A DNA stretch of 64,000 nucleotides from Natrinema hispanicum. GTDB lineage: Archaea > Halobacteriota > Halobacteria > Halobacteriales > Natrialbaceae. Below are positions 51,038 to 60,789 of the stretch, piece by piece; positions within the stretch are counted from its first letter, which is position 1, and each line of letters begins with the position of its first letter. The notes beneath the pieces were generated by a model, which saw only the letters and a program-made list of their open reading frames with translations, did not search any database and was not told the DNA's origin. The translations under genes were made by a program, and so were the position numbers. Location: positions 62,001-126,000 of the forward strand of contig NZ_FOIC01000001.1 in NCBI RefSeq assembly GCF_900111485.1, given 5' to 3'.

Positions 51038-52339
51038 ATGCGAACCGCCCATCTCGTCCTCGCCCTCTGTTGTGTCAGTGTTGGCTTGGCCGGTGTTCCC
51101 GCCGTTTCCGGCGCGCCACCACCGTCACAGCTCTGTGGGGTCTGTGGCCCTGGTGTCGCAAACACTGCTCAGATCGACGGTGCAACTGGCCACGGAACGC
51201 TCGACGTGTACGTCACCGAGACCGGCGATTCGCAGTGGCACGCCCGCGTGCCCGTTACCGCCGCGGCCGCCGACCGATATCAGACCAACGTGACCGCGCT
51301 CGAGGCTGCAGTCGACGATGCTTGGGCGCGATACCACGTCGCCGACGGCGACGTCCGGGCCGTCGAGACGACGCTCGAGGACGACACCGTCGTCGTGAAC
51401 TACACGGTCGAAGACGTCGCCAGACGCGGTGTCGACGACACCTGGATCGTCGATTACTTCGCGACCGGCACGTCGCCCACACGCTACCAGCTCGTGGCCG
51501 ACCGTATGACGGTACATACGCCCGACGGAACGGAAATCACGAATAACATCCCTGCCGCCACGGTCGACGGCAATACGGCGACGTGGACGAACGAAACCGG
51601 GGACGAATGGGACAGTGATTTCGACGATCAGACGTACATTACCTACGGCGGCGACGGCTTCCTCGACACCGCGAGGGGTTACGCCACGATCGGCCTCGAG
51701 ATCGGCCCAACAGCGCTTTCACACGGGGTCCGCGGCGGGCTCATCCCTGCAGTGTCGATCGCGCTCGTCGGCGTCGTGATCGGTCGTACCGAACGAGGGT
51801 ATGCTCGCGTTGATGCGGCGACGCTCGAGCAGGTGATCGTGACCGTCGGTGTGATCGGTGCAGGAGGGTTCCTCGTCACCAGCGCGGTTTCAACCAGCGC
51901 TGGCCCCACACCAGATGCCGTCGCGCTGGCCTCGCTCGGAGTCGGTTATGCGCTGCTGGGAATCGCGGCGCGTCGACTCGGGAGCCAGCTCGGGACCCGC
52001 GGGCTCGCTGGACTGGCGGTACTCGCAGCGATTACCACGGCAGGAATCACCGTGCTGCTCGTCGGCCCGCCAGTATACGCGTCCCCGTTCTGTCTCGGGT
52101 TGGCGACCGCACTCTGTCTGCCGATCGGTCATGCGTTCGCCCGTGGGCGGACGCCAATTGCGCTCATCGCAGTCGCTGCGCTCACACCGATCGCCGCGAT
52201 TGCGGTCACCTCCCCGCATCCGGTGTCCGGGTACGGGGTAGCTTTGTTCAGTCTGCTGTTCCTGCCGTGGGCAGTCAGCGTCGCCACGTTCGGCTATCCG
52301 CTCGCGTTGCTGGGACGGCACCTCGCACTCGACGACTGA
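51038..52339 (+). CDS. Haloarchaeal membrane protein with extracellular N-terminal domain
   Basis: 433 residues. Sec-type signal peptide (MRTAHLVLALCCVSVGLAGVP, cleaved near VSGAPP). An exported domain of about 190 residues follows with a Cys pair (CGVC) and many N-x-T sites, then about eight membrane helices from residue 230. No enzyme motif. The nearest homologues I can name are only hypothetical haloarchaeal membrane proteins. Confidence 0.72.
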   Translation: MRTAHLVLALCCVSVGLAGVPAVSGAPPPSQLCGVCGPGVANTAQIDGATGHGTLDVYVTETGDSQWHARVPVTAAAADRYQTNVTALEAAVDDAWARYHVADGDVRAVETTLEDDTVVVNYTVEDVARRGVDDTWIVDYFATGTSPTRYQLVADRMTVHTPDGTEITNNIPAATVDGNTATWTNETGDEWDSDFDDQTYITYGGDGFLDTARGYATIGLEIGPTALSHGVRGGLIPAVSIALVGVVIGRTERGYARVDAATLEQVIVTVGVIGAGGFLVTSAVSTSAGPTPDAVALASLGVGYALLGIAARRLGSQLGTRGLAGLAVLAAITTAGITVLLVGPPVYASPFCLGLATALCLPIGHAFARGRTPIALIAVAALTPIAAIAVTSPHPVSGYGVALFSLLFLPWAVSVATFGYPLALLGRHLALDD

Positions 52340-52445
52340 TACTGTGGCAGCACGACTTGGCGATCGGTCGGCCGAATGCGTTGATCGTCTCCTCCGTGAG
52401 TTCGGGCCAACAGTATGACCACGCTACAGGCGACCCAGCACGTCG

Positions 52446-52868
52446 TCACTCGAGAAATCGCTCGCCGACGCTGACGTCGCTCGGTGGCATCACACACTGG
52501 TCTTTCTTCCCAAACCAGCGGTAGCGACGGGCAGCGACGAAGTCGTACGCCCAGTCACGGAGGCGACGTGGCAGGACTCGAAACGGGCCGAACAGGGCAT
52601 AGACACCGCCGAGGAGAGTCGCAATGCGAATGACCGCGTCCGACTTGGTGTAGCAGTCGTCACCCTCGATGAGGACCACCGACTCGAGTTCGTCGGTTGG
52701 GAGACCGTGTTCGGCTAACAGTTCCTGCCCGACATTGGACTGGAGGGATGCAAAGCGAAAGCGCCCGTTCGTGTCCCGCGGGAGGATAAACTGGACGAAC
52801 CCGTTACAGAGATTGCAGACGCCGTCGAAGAGGACGACCGGGTTATCGTCCGGGTTCGCATCGCTCAT
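52446..52868 (-). CDS. DCC-family thiol-disulfide oxidoreductase
   Basis: 140 residues with the opening VVLFDGVCNLCNGFVQFI (DxxCxxC) typical of the DCC family (DUF393), and KSDAVIRIATLLGG. The CxxC may act in thiol exchange; the reaction is unproven for the family. No signal peptide, cytoplasmic. It is 91 bp downstream of the squalene synthase stop on the same strand. Confidence 0.82.
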   Translation of the reverse strand: MSDANPDDNPVVLFDGVCNLCNGFVQFILPRDTNGRFRFASLQSNVGQELLAEHGLPTDELESVVLIEGDDCYTKSDAVIRIATLLGGVYALFGPFRVLPRRLRDWAYDFVAARRYRWFGKKDQCVMPPSDVSVGERFLE

Positions 52869-52959
52869 CGGTCACCTGTTGGTTGTAACCGTCCGTAGTT
52901 CAGCGTTCCGGTCGCATGAACACGACCAGTCTGGTCCCACAAAACGGTTCAGCGGCGGC

Positions 52960-54006
52960 TCACTGATGGAGCGGCTGTTCGGACATCTCCGCGCGAAGTT
53001 CGTCGAGGCGCGAGCGAGAGACGCCGTCCTCGAACTGTTGGAGGAGTTCGTACACTTCGGCTCGAGAGACCTTGACGTCGCCCTCGCGGACGACGTCCTC
53101 GGGACGTTCGCGCAGTTCTCGGAGCGTGCCGACCGCCAGCAAATAGGGGATTGCCCACGCTGAGAGTCGGTTGCCGTGTTGTTCGGGCACGATCTCGAGA
53201 TAGCGCTGGGCGTCGTCGAGGTAGCGTTCGGCACGGCCCGTCACGCGCTTGATGACGTTCGTGACGCCACCCTGATGGGCTTCGTCGGTGACGGCCTCGA
53301 CATCAACGTCTTCCGCCGCGAGCCACTCGGCGGGGAGATACACGTTGTTCTCCTCGTGGTAGTCGTCGTCGACGTCTTTCGCGATGTTGACCAGCTGTAA
53401 GAGCAGCGCGAACGAACGGGCGTTTTCACGCATTTCCTCGGCGCGTTCCTGTGAGGTGCCGCGGGCGACCAGGCCAGTGATCAGGGTGCCGACGGTGCCG
53501 GCGGCATACCAGCAATACTCCTCGAGTTCTTCGATCGTCTGGAGCCGCAGACCGCCCTCGTTCGCATAGCGGCTGGTGAACATCGCCATTCCGTCGACGA
53601 GTTCCCGGACCGGCTCGCGCATGATCTCACGGGGCTTCTCCTCGAGCGACTCGAACGTCCGGAGCACCCGTGGCGTCTCGGCGACGACCTCCCAGTCGTC
53701 GGTTCGCTCCTCGGGGATCCAGGGCTCGACGTCGTCCATGAACGATGCGACCGACTGCTCGGCGTCCGGATCGAGCAACTCGTCGTACGTCGAGAGCAGT
53801 TCAGTCTGGGTCTCCGGCGGGATGTGTCCTGCATCCTCGATCGTATCCGCAATTCTGCATAAGAGATATCCGAGACAGATATGTCTCGCCATCGGCTCTT
53901 CGAGCCGATCGATCGTGATCGAAAAGGTTCGCGAAACGCCATGAACCGCATCGTAACACCACTCGAGGTCGGCATCGGTGGGTGGTTCGGGCTGGCCCGT
54001 GGTCAT
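52960..54006 (-). CDS. Squalene/phytoene synthase family prenyltransferase
   Basis: 348 residues. Two Asp-rich motifs bind Mg and diphosphates: DTIED at about 54-58 and DVDDDYHEENNVYLP near 217. The CLGYLLCRIAD and GTVGTLITG segments belong to trans-isoprenyl head-to-head synthases. Squalene synthase versus phytoene synthase is unclear; the NVYLP context and lone placement favour squalene. Makes membrane C30 or carotenoid C40 chains. No carotenoid gene nearby. Confidence 0.85.
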   Translation of the reverse strand: MTTGQPEPPTDADLEWCYDAVHGVSRTFSITIDRLEEPMARHICLGYLLCRIADTIEDAGHIPPETQTELLSTYDELLDPDAEQSVASFMDDVEPWIPEERTDDWEVVAETPRVLRTFESLEEKPREIMREPVRELVDGMAMFTSRYANEGGLRLQTIEELEEYCWYAAGTVGTLITGLVARGTSQERAEEMRENARSFALLLQLVNIAKDVDDDYHEENNVYLPAEWLAAEDVDVEAVTDEAHQGGVTNVIKRVTGRAERYLDDAQRYLEIVPEQHGNRLSAWAIPYLLAVGTLRELRERPEDVVREGDVKVSRAEVYELLQQFEDGVSRSRLDELRAEMSEQPLHQ

Positions 54007-54231
54007 CTACTCAAGTTAGTTTGGTGACCATCCGGGAAAAACACCGCGGTCGCGGCGTGATCTTCCGATCGAACGTTTCCAGGGACGAATCCGGGGTGTT
54101 AGCCCGCCTCTCGCCGGCTGTGTTGGATCACTGCCGTCTCGCCACCTGATTACTGCCGACGACCGCGATTAGAGCGCCGTTCGTGACCGACGCCACGATG
54201 ACTGGGCTGCAGACAGAAATGAAATATATGC

Positions 54232-54238
54232 TATAAAA
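54232..54238 (+). promoter_or_regulatory. TATA box of the acyl-CoA ligase gene
   Basis: TATAAAA at 24-30 bp before ATG 54262; decides that ATG over a GTG 12 bp upstream. Confidence 0.6.
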
Positions 54239-54261
54239 AGAGTAATGCGGTGTATAAACAT

Positions 54262-55929
54262 ATGGCACAGACACCGATGCCAGGGGGAACAAGCCAGACA
54301 CTGCGACCGTTTTTGTGGCGTGCAACCAACCTGTATCCCGACACGGAGATCGTTTCCCGCAACCACGACGGGCTGCAGCGATACACCTACAGCGAGTACG
54401 ACGATCGAACGTGCCAACTCGCGAACGCACTCGAGGCGGCCGGTATCGAGACCGGCGACCGGGTCGGGACGTTCTGTTGGAACCACTCACGACACTTCGA
54501 GACGTACTTCGCCGTCCCGTCGATGGGTGCCCAACTGCACACGATCAATCCGCTGCTCCCTGACGCACACATCCAGTACATCGTCGACAACGCCGACGAT
54601 CAGCTCATTTTCGTCGACCCATCGCTCGCCCCGAAACTTGCGGGCGCAGTCGCCGACGCTGACGACGAGTTCGACGGCGTCGACTTCGTCGTGATGGGCA
54701 GTGAGGCGGTTGAGGATCTCGAGGCAACGCCCTACGAATCGTTCATCGGAGACCACGAGTCAGACTACGACTGGCCCGACGTCGACGAAGACCAACCCGC
54801 AGGGATGTGTTACACGTCGGGGACGACCGGCAACCCGAAAGGCGTCGAGTACACCCAGCAGATGCTCTGGAGTCACACGATGGCCTCTCAGACGCCACAG
54901 GGAATCCCGATGGCAGACGACGACGTCGTCATGCCTGTCGTCCCGATGTTCCACGTCAACGCCTGGGGGATGCCGTTTACGGCGACCGCAGGCGGTGCCA
55001 AACAGGTCTTCCCCGGCCCATCGCCCGAACCAGAGGATCTCGCGACCCTCATCGAAGACGAGGGGGTGACGATCAGCGCCGGCGTCCCGACCGTCTGGCT
55101 CGGCTTGATGGACTACTGTTCGGAGAACGAGGTCGACCTCTCGGCACTCGAGACGGTGATCGTCGGCGGCTCTGCGGCACCGAAATCGATGATCGAATGG
55201 TTCGACGAGCACGGTGTCGAGGTCCTTCACGCGTGGGGGATGACCGAAACGGCCCCGATCGGGTCGGTCTCGCACCTCAAAGCCGACCTGCAAGACGCAG
55301 CATACGATACCAAGATCGACAAGCGCAGCAAACAGGGGCTTGTGGTCCCCGGCCTCGAGTTCACAGTAGTCGGCGACGACGGCGAGGAGGTCGCCTGGAA
55401 CGGCGAGGAGTTCGGCGAACTGTGGATTCGCGGACCGTGGGTGACGACGGAGTATTTCAAACGTCCCGAAGCCAACGAGACGGAGTTCGAGGACGGCTGG
55501 CTCAAGACCGGCGACGTCGTTACCGTCGACGAGGACGGCTACATGGAACTCGTCGACCGCGAGAAAGACGTGATCAAATCCGGCGGTGAATGGATCTCGT
55601 CGGTCGAACTCGAGAACGCGATCATGGCCCACGACGACGTCTCCGAGGCAGCGGTCGTCGGCGTCCCTCACGAGCGCTGGCAGGAGCGACCGGTCGCCTT
55701 CGTCGTTCCCGGCGAGGACGCTGACCGCGAGTCGTTGCCCGACGAAATCGATGACATGCTCGCCGACGAGTACCCCAAGTGGTGGCTGCCCGACGAGATC
55801 GAATTTATCAAGCAAGTGCCGAAGACAGCGACGGGCAAGTTCTCCAAGAAAGACATCCGCCAGGAGTACGCCGACCAGTCGCTCGTCGACGGACAGGTTC
55901 CGGACGAGGCCGCTCCGGACCGCGACTAA
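54262..55929 (+). CDS. Acyl-CoA synthetase (medium/long-chain, AMP-forming)
   Basis: 555 residues from ATG 54262. AMP-binding motifs: P-loop-like YTSGTTGNPKGVEYTQ, GWLKTGDVV, and the C-terminal Lys in KTATGKFSKKDIR. Most like archaeal/bacterial long-chain fatty-acid ligases with 3-methylmercapto type. Activates a fatty acid with CoA and ATP. An acyl-CoA dehydrogenase follows 146 bp later on the same strand, so beta-oxidation of a fatty or branched acid is a reasonable role. Exact chain length unknown. Confidence 0.85.
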   Translation: MAQTPMPGGTSQTLRPFLWRATNLYPDTEIVSRNHDGLQRYTYSEYDDRTCQLANALEAAGIETGDRVGTFCWNHSRHFETYFAVPSMGAQLHTINPLLPDAHIQYIVDNADDQLIFVDPSLAPKLAGAVADADDEFDGVDFVVMGSEAVEDLEATPYESFIGDHESDYDWPDVDEDQPAGMCYTSGTTGNPKGVEYTQQMLWSHTMASQTPQGIPMADDDVVMPVVPMFHVNAWGMPFTATAGGAKQVFPGPSPEPEDLATLIEDEGVTISAGVPTVWLGLMDYCSENEVDLSALETVIVGGSAAPKSMIEWFDEHGVEVLHAWGMTETAPIGSVSHLKADLQDAAYDTKIDKRSKQGLVVPGLEFTVVGDDGEEVAWNGEEFGELWIRGPWVTTEYFKRPEANETEFEDGWLKTGDVVTVDEDGYMELVDREKDVIKSGGEWISSVELENAIMAHDDVSEAAVVGVPHERWQERPVAFVVPGEDADRESLPDEIDDMLADEYPKWWLPDEIEFIKQVPKTATGKFSKKDIRQEYADQSLVDGQVPDEAAPDRD

Positions 55930-56075
55930 CCCTCGCGTCGCTCGTCCGCTGGATCGACATACCGATGTTGGCTCGTTTTGCACTCGAGGCTAACACTACT
56001 AAGCAGAATACTGTCTGGACAATACGATAGACGAAATAGCGAACAATAAAGGGCCGAGCCCACGAACCGCCACGT

Positions 56076-57221
56076 ATGGACTTTGGACTTTCCCCCGAAC
56101 AACAACAGATTCGGGATATGGTATCGGAGTTCGTCGACGAGGAGATCGTCCCTGTCGCCGATGAGATCGACCACGACGACGAGTTCCCATCCGACCTCAT
56201 CGACGAGATGGCCAAGCTAGGGCTGATGGGCATGCCCTTCCCGGAGGAGTACGGCGGTGCCGGCCTCGACTATCACTCCTATGCGATCGGCCTCGAGGAG
56301 ATCTCGCGTGGCTCGGGCGGACTCGGGACGATCGTCGCCGCTCACACCTCGCTTGCGGGGAACATGCTCTACGAGTTCGGCGACGAGTCCCAGAAAGAGG
56401 AGTACCTGACGCCGCTTGCAGCCGGTGACGACATCGGCGCGTTCGCGCTCTCGGAAGCCGGTGCAGGCAGCGACGTGCCCGCCATGGATACGACCGCCGA
56501 GAAAGACGGCGACGAGTACGTGATCAACGGCGGCAAGCTCTGGATCTCGAACGGTTCGGTGGCCGACACGGTCACCGTGTTCGCGAAGACTGACCCCGAC
56601 GCGGGCAACAAGGGTATCTCGTCCTTTATCGTTCGCCCCGAGGAGGACGACGGCTTCATCGTCGAAGGTACTGAGGAGAAACTCGGCGACAAGGGCTGTC
56701 CGACCGCCGAACTCCGCTTTGACGATCTCCGCATCCCCGAGGACCGACGCCTCGGCGACGAGGGTGAGGGCTTCGTCCACGCGCTGAAGACCCTCAACGG
56801 CGGTCGTATCACGATCGCCGCCCGCGGCGTCGGCATTGCCCGCGCCGCGTTCGAGGAAGCACGGGACTACGCCACCGAACGCGAGCAGTTCGGCCAGCCC
56901 ATCGGCGAGTTCCAGTCGATCAAACACAAGCTCGCGGACATGGATACGAAGATCCAGGCCGCCAAACTGCTCATGCACAAGGCTGCCGACAAGAAGATCC
57001 GCGGCGAGAACTACATCAAGGACGCCTCGCAGGCCAAACTCTACGCCTCCGAAGTGAGCCGCGAAGTCGCAAACGAAGGCATCCAGATCCACGGCGGCTA
57101 CGGCTACACCAAGGACTTCGCCGCCCAGCGGTTCTACCGCGACGCCAAACTCAACGAGATCTACGAGGGCACCAGCGAAGTACTCCGGAACACGATCGGC
57201 GACCAGCTCCTCGAGCAGTAG
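56076..57221 (+). CDS. Acyl-CoA dehydrogenase
   Basis: 381 residues, standard length. FAD/substrate segments FALSEAGAGSDVPAMDTTA and KLWISNGS; catalytic Glu in LNEIYEGTSEVLRN near the C-terminus (about 366). QIHGGYGYTKDF also matches. Oxidises acyl-CoA to enoyl-CoA with electron-transfer flavoprotein as acceptor. It is 146 bp after the acyl-CoA ligase; promoter AATAAAG is 30 bp upstream of the ATG, so it also has its own start. Confidence 0.92.
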   Translation: MDFGLSPEQQQIRDMVSEFVDEEIVPVADEIDHDDEFPSDLIDEMAKLGLMGMPFPEEYGGAGLDYHSYAIGLEEISRGSGGLGTIVAAHTSLAGNMLYEFGDESQKEEYLTPLAAGDDIGAFALSEAGAGSDVPAMDTTAEKDGDEYVINGGKLWISNGSVADTVTVFAKTDPDAGNKGISSFIVRPEEDDGFIVEGTEEKLGDKGCPTAELRFDDLRIPEDRRLGDEGEGFVHALKTLNGGRITIAARGVGIARAAFEEARDYATEREQFGQPIGEFQSIKHKLADMDTKIQAAKLLMHKAADKKIRGENYIKDASQAKLYASEVSREVANEGIQIHGGYGYTKDFAAQRFYRDAKLNEIYEGTSEVLRNTIGDQLLEQ

Positions 57222-57255
57222 CGACTGCGCATCGCTCGCAAGTCAGACTCGGTCG

Positions 57256-57540
57256 TTAGTCTTCGAGACACGCCCGAACCCACTCAGCGTGCTCTTGGGT
57301 CCGTCGTTCTCCAGCGTCAGTCAGCGCATAGACATCGTGAAGGCCTTCCGTTCGTTTCTCGACGAACCCCGCATCGACCAGCGCCGACAGCGAGCCGTAG
57401 AACGATTTGGGCTCGAGCCGATCGTCGTAATGAGACTCGAGGCGTGATTTCAGTTGCTGGCCACGCAGTTCGCCGTCATCGGCCGCAGCGAGGAGAACAC
57501 AGATGTCTCGGCGGCGGCCGCTTCGAAGCCACTTGCTCAT
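57256..57540 (-). CDS. PadR-like winged-helix regulator
   Basis: 94 residues. Winged helix with DICVLLAAADDGELRGQQLKSRLESHY, then the recognition region LEPKSFYGSLSALVDAGFVEKR and DVYALTDAGERR. PadR proteins usually add a C-terminal dimer helix; here only a short one (HAEWVRACLED) is present. Converges with the acyl-CoA dehydrogenase gene and may regulate that region. Confidence 0.8.
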   Translation of the reverse strand: MSKWLRSGRRRDICVLLAAADDGELRGQQLKSRLESHYDDRLEPKSFYGSLSALVDAGFVEKRTEGLHDVYALTDAGERRTQEHAEWVRACLED

Positions 57541-57588
57541 GGGACGGTGTCGGCATGGGACGCGCTCGAGCGTTATGATTTCGTATTC

Positions 57589-58488
57589 TTACTCGAGCCA
57601 TCGGTGGACAGTCACGATGGCTGTCCATGTGACCCCGCCGAGGGCGGCGACGCCGAGCAGGGCGCGATCACCGACCTCGAGCAGTGCAGTGCCGTCGGGC
57701 AGCCGGTCGTGGCGCACGAGCAGCCACCCCGACTCCGGATCGCCGAGGACGACGTCGCCGGAGCCGACGGCAAGCGAGAGCAACACGGCACCCAAGGCGT
57801 AGAGCCCGATCATGGCGAGGGTACCGACGCCCCCAGACAGAAACCGTGCGAGCAGTGGCATGCCTGGCCGTCGGTTGAGCGGCTGGCCACGCGCGCCGTA
57901 GATGCCGAAGCCGCGGACGTCACCGGGTGGGTCACCCACGCGAACGTCCGCGGGATACTGGTAAAGGACAGCAGCCATCCAGAGGTCGCCGATCGAGCCG
58001 GCCGCGTTCGCCGCCAGCGGCACGATCAACACGGGCGTAGGGACGATGACCATCACGGCGATGCCGACGGCCGTCAGCACCACGAACGGTGCGAGCAGGG
58101 CGATGAGTAACTGGTTCCGTGTATAGCGCGCACCGCTGGTTCCGGCGTAGGCGTAGGGCAGAACGAAATGTGAGACGCCGATCCCGTAGTCAGGGCGATC
58201 GCCGTATCGCGCGAGGAACACGCCGTGAAGCAGTTCGTGAGGCACGACCACACAGACCAGCAGGCCGATCGAGACGGCGAGCCAGCCAAGCACCGTCGGC
58301 GGCGACGAGGGAGCGATCACGATTGGCTCGAGTGCGGTGCCACGAATCCAGGCGAGGACGTGCCCGAAGCCGTACGCGAAGCCAAAAAACCCGATCGCAG
58401 AGACGGCAAGCCACTGGAGTGTGACCGCTCGCGTGAGTTCGAACGCCTCGAGCGGCCGACGGGCCGTCTGTGACTCGGAACGGCTCAC
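57589..58488 (-). CDS. Membrane metalloprotease-like protein (DUF3267)
   Basis: 299 residues with about six membrane helices. HELLH within VVPHELLHGVFLARYGDRP is a zinc-protease HExxH site inside a helix, followed by the DUF3267 pattern; the third ligand is perhaps Asp in GSIGDLWMA. Such proteins resemble site-2 proteases. Substrate unknown. The lower part (about 195-290) is more hydrophobic and unassigned. It is upstream of the PadR gene on the same strand, 48 bp away. Confidence 0.78.
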   Translation of the reverse strand: MSRSESQTARRPLEAFELTRAVTLQWLAVSAIGFFGFAYGFGHVLAWIRGTALEPIVIAPSSPPTVLGWLAVSIGLLVCVVVPHELLHGVFLARYGDRPDYGIGVSHFVLPYAYAGTSGARYTRNQLLIALLAPFVVLTAVGIAVMVIVPTPVLIVPLAANAAGSIGDLWMAAVLYQYPADVRVGDPPGDVRGFGIYGARGQPLNRRPGMPLLARFLSGGVGTLAMIGLYALGAVLLSLAVGSGDVVLGDPESGWLLVRHDRLPDGTALLEVGDRALLGVAALGGVTWTAIVTVHRWLE

Positions 58489-58646
58489 GAGGCGACCCTC
58501 GAAGGCAACCGAAAAATCGGTGTCGATGTGCGTCCGCCGCGACCGTATCGGTCAGGGACAGAAGATCGGCTTCCTGTGTTGGTCTCAGCGAGGCATATCA
58601 GACGAGAACCGATAGATACCCGGTGGTTGCCTCGTGATGTTCGTTC

Positions 58647-58934
58647 ATGACCGACGCCGAAGAGCGGACGGCTGATGCAAACGGCATTACAGCCACTTAC
58701 GAGGAAACCGAGACGGAGCGACTCCTCACGTTCGAGCATGAAACGGGTCCCACGGCAGCGATCGCACAGAACCGCGAGGGATACGCGATGTTGAAAGTGC
58801 GGCCAGCCGCTGATGGCGACGAACTCGAGCGCTACTACGGGTTCGATATGGCACTCGACCACGTCGGCGAACTCCTGGGTGTCTCGCCGCACGACCTCCC
58901 GATTCCGGACGCGGCCGCGGACATGGGAATGTAG
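58647..58934 (+). CDS. Small haloarchaeal protein (DUF7111 type)
   Basis: 95 residues: acidic N-terminus, then ITATYEETETERLLTFEH and a helix LERYYGFDMALDHVGELLGV; the end DLPIPDAAADMGM is conserved as far as I recall in DUF7111. No motif for catalysis. Function unknown. Confidence 0.72.
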   Translation: MTDAEERTADANGITATYEETETERLLTFEHETGPTAAIAQNREGYAMLKVRPAADGDELERYYGFDMALDHVGELLGVSPHDLPIPDAAADMGM

Positions 58935-59087
58935 CGTCGGACGACGACCACAGCGGCCGGTGTCGCCGCCTCGGAGTCGACTCGCTTGCCGGATTTCTCA
59001 CGGTTGTCCTACGAGCCGATCGGCTGAAAGCGGAAAAAACTAGTCGAAATACGAGGGGGGCGGATGAAAGCGGCAAAAGCGGGAGCC

Positions 59088-59095
59088 ATAAATAT
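59088..59095 (+). promoter_or_regulatory. TATA box of the CtaA-CtaB fusion gene
   Basis: ATAAATAT 32-39 bp before GTG 59127. Confidence 0.45.
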
Positions 59096-59126
59096 CAGGA
59101 GTCAAACGATGTAGACGAGAATAGCC

Positions 59127-60554
59127 GTGGCAATAGAGTCGTTCCCCCGTCCGATCAGTACGCGACGACGCTTTTCAGCGCTGCTCTCAGTGACCGCACT
59201 GGGCGTTTACTTGCTGTTGATCGTCGGCGCGACGACCTCACTGACGAACGCGACCGCGTCGTGTTCGACGTGGCCGACCTGCCACGCGCCGGTCGACCCG
59301 CTGAGCCAGACCGAACTCGCAATCGCGTGGGCCCACCGGCTGACGGCCGCCGTCGTTGGCTTGCTCGTCGCCACAACGGCGATCGCCGCGATCCTCGGCG
59401 ACGTCTCGAGCCGTGTCCGATCGATACTCGTGGTCGGCGGGCTCCTCTACGTCGTCCAGGTCGGCGTCGGTGCCGTCACCGCGACGGTCGGCCCCGCGGC
59501 GATCGTTCCCGGCCTTCACCTCGCACTCGGGCTCGTGATCTTCTCGGCGATCGTCCTCGCGCTCGCCTGGGACCTCGAGCTTGCGACCGGCAGCGACGAC
59601 GACGCGATCGAGTCGCCGGAACCGCTCGAGGAACTCGAGGAAGAGATCCCGACCGCAACCGAACGCACGCTCCCCTCGAGCCGGCTGGCCCGCGCCCGGC
59701 TCACCGCGATCGCGTACTTCCGAATGACGAAACCGCGGCTGATGTGGCTGCTCTGTCTGGTCGCCGCTGCCGGCATGGCGCTGGCTGCCGGTTCCGACCT
59801 CAAGCTCTCGACCATCCTCGCGACGCTCGGCGGCGGTGTCCTCGCGATCGGTGCGAGTGGCACCTTCAATCACGTCCTCGAGCGCGACGTCGACCAACAG
59901 ATGTCGCGGACGGCAGAACGGCCGCTCGCGGTCGATCTGATTCCGGTTCGAAACGCGCTCGCGTTCGGATTTGCGTTGACCGTCGCGTCGCTTGCGTTGT
60001 TCCTGACGATCAACCGACTGGCCGCGGCGCTCGGCCTCGCCGCGATCCTGTTTTACAGCGTCGTCTACACCCTCATGCTCAAGCCGAACACGGTCCAGAA
60101 CACGGTCATCGGCGGCGCTGCGGGGGCGCTACCCGCGCTCATCGGCTGGGCTGCGGTCACCAACGAGATCGGTATGCCGGGACTGGCACTCGCGGGCCTG
60201 ATCTTCCTCTGGACGCCGGCACACTTCTACAACCTCGCGCTGGCCTACAAGGACGACTACGCCCGCGGTGGCTTCCCGATGATGCCGGTTGTTCGCGGGG
60301 AGACCGTCACCCGAAAACACATTCTCTACTACATCGCCGCGACGCTTGCGAGCGCAATCGCACTGACCTGGATCACCAACCTCGGCATGCTGTACGCTGC
60401 GACGGTCGTCCTCTTTGGGGGGATCTTCCTCTGGGCCGCCGTTCGCCTCCATTTCGAACAGACCGAGGCCGCGGCGTTTCGCTCGTTCCACGCCTCGAAC
60501 GCGTTCCTCGGAGCCGTGCTGGTCGCAGTTCTGGTAGACGCGATGGCGTTCTGA
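59127..60554 (+). CDS. ctaB: Fused half-size CtaA and protoheme IX farnesyltransferase (heme O synthase)
   Basis: 475 residues from a GTG start. Residues 1-155: four membrane helices with a CtaA-like Cys pair (SCSTWPTC), AHRLTAAVVGLL and GLHLALGLVIF as heme His motifs, equal to half of bacterial CtaA. A linker of acidic residues (about 155-185) follows. Residues about 195-475 are CtaB with NHVLERDVDQQMSRTAERPL and the FLWTPAHFYNLAL motif. CtaB adds a farnesyl tail to heme B; the front domain may oxidise the product to heme A. It is a cytochrome oxidase assembly gene. Confidence 0.9.
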   Translation: MAIESFPRPISTRRRFSALLSVTALGVYLLLIVGATTSLTNATASCSTWPTCHAPVDPLSQTELAIAWAHRLTAAVVGLLVATTAIAAILGDVSSRVRSILVVGGLLYVVQVGVGAVTATVGPAAIVPGLHLALGLVIFSAIVLALAWDLELATGSDDDAIESPEPLEELEEEIPTATERTLPSSRLARARLTAIAYFRMTKPRLMWLLCLVAAAGMALAAGSDLKLSTILATLGGGVLAIGASGTFNHVLERDVDQQMSRTAERPLAVDLIPVRNALAFGFALTVASLALFLTINRLAAALGLAAILFYSVVYTLMLKPNTVQNTVIGGAAGALPALIGWAAVTNEIGMPGLALAGLIFLWTPAHFYNLALAYKDDYARGGFPMMPVVRGETVTRKHILYYIAATLASAIALTWITNLGMLYAATVVLFGGIFLWAAVRLHFEQTEAAAFRSFHASNAFLGAVLVAVLVDAMAF

Positions 60555-60716
60555 GCGGACGAGTACCGACACTCCTGCGGGGTGCATTTCAGACATATTC
60601 GCTCGCCTGTACGCTCTCGAGTCACTCCCGTCGTCACTCGGTTCGTGAGTGAAACGCAGGGCAAACGCGATGACTGCGTCGCGGAGCCACTCGAGACAGG
60701 CGGGACCCAATCTCAT

Positions 60717-60788
60717 ACTACTGGACAGCAGTCAATACGAAGCCGGTCGCATGTATGCGGCCGGCGTCACGTCGTTCCGTCCAGCAGT
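60717..60788 (+). repeat. 72-bp dispersed hairpin repeat, copy 2
   Basis: Outer arms ACTACTGGACAG and CCGTCCAGCAGT, inner arms GAAGCCGGTCGC and GCGGCCGGCGTC. It is 63/72 identical to the reverse complement of 21207-21278. It ends 2 bp before the stop of the halocyanin gene on the minus strand. Confidence 0.85.
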
Positions 60789-60789
60789 A

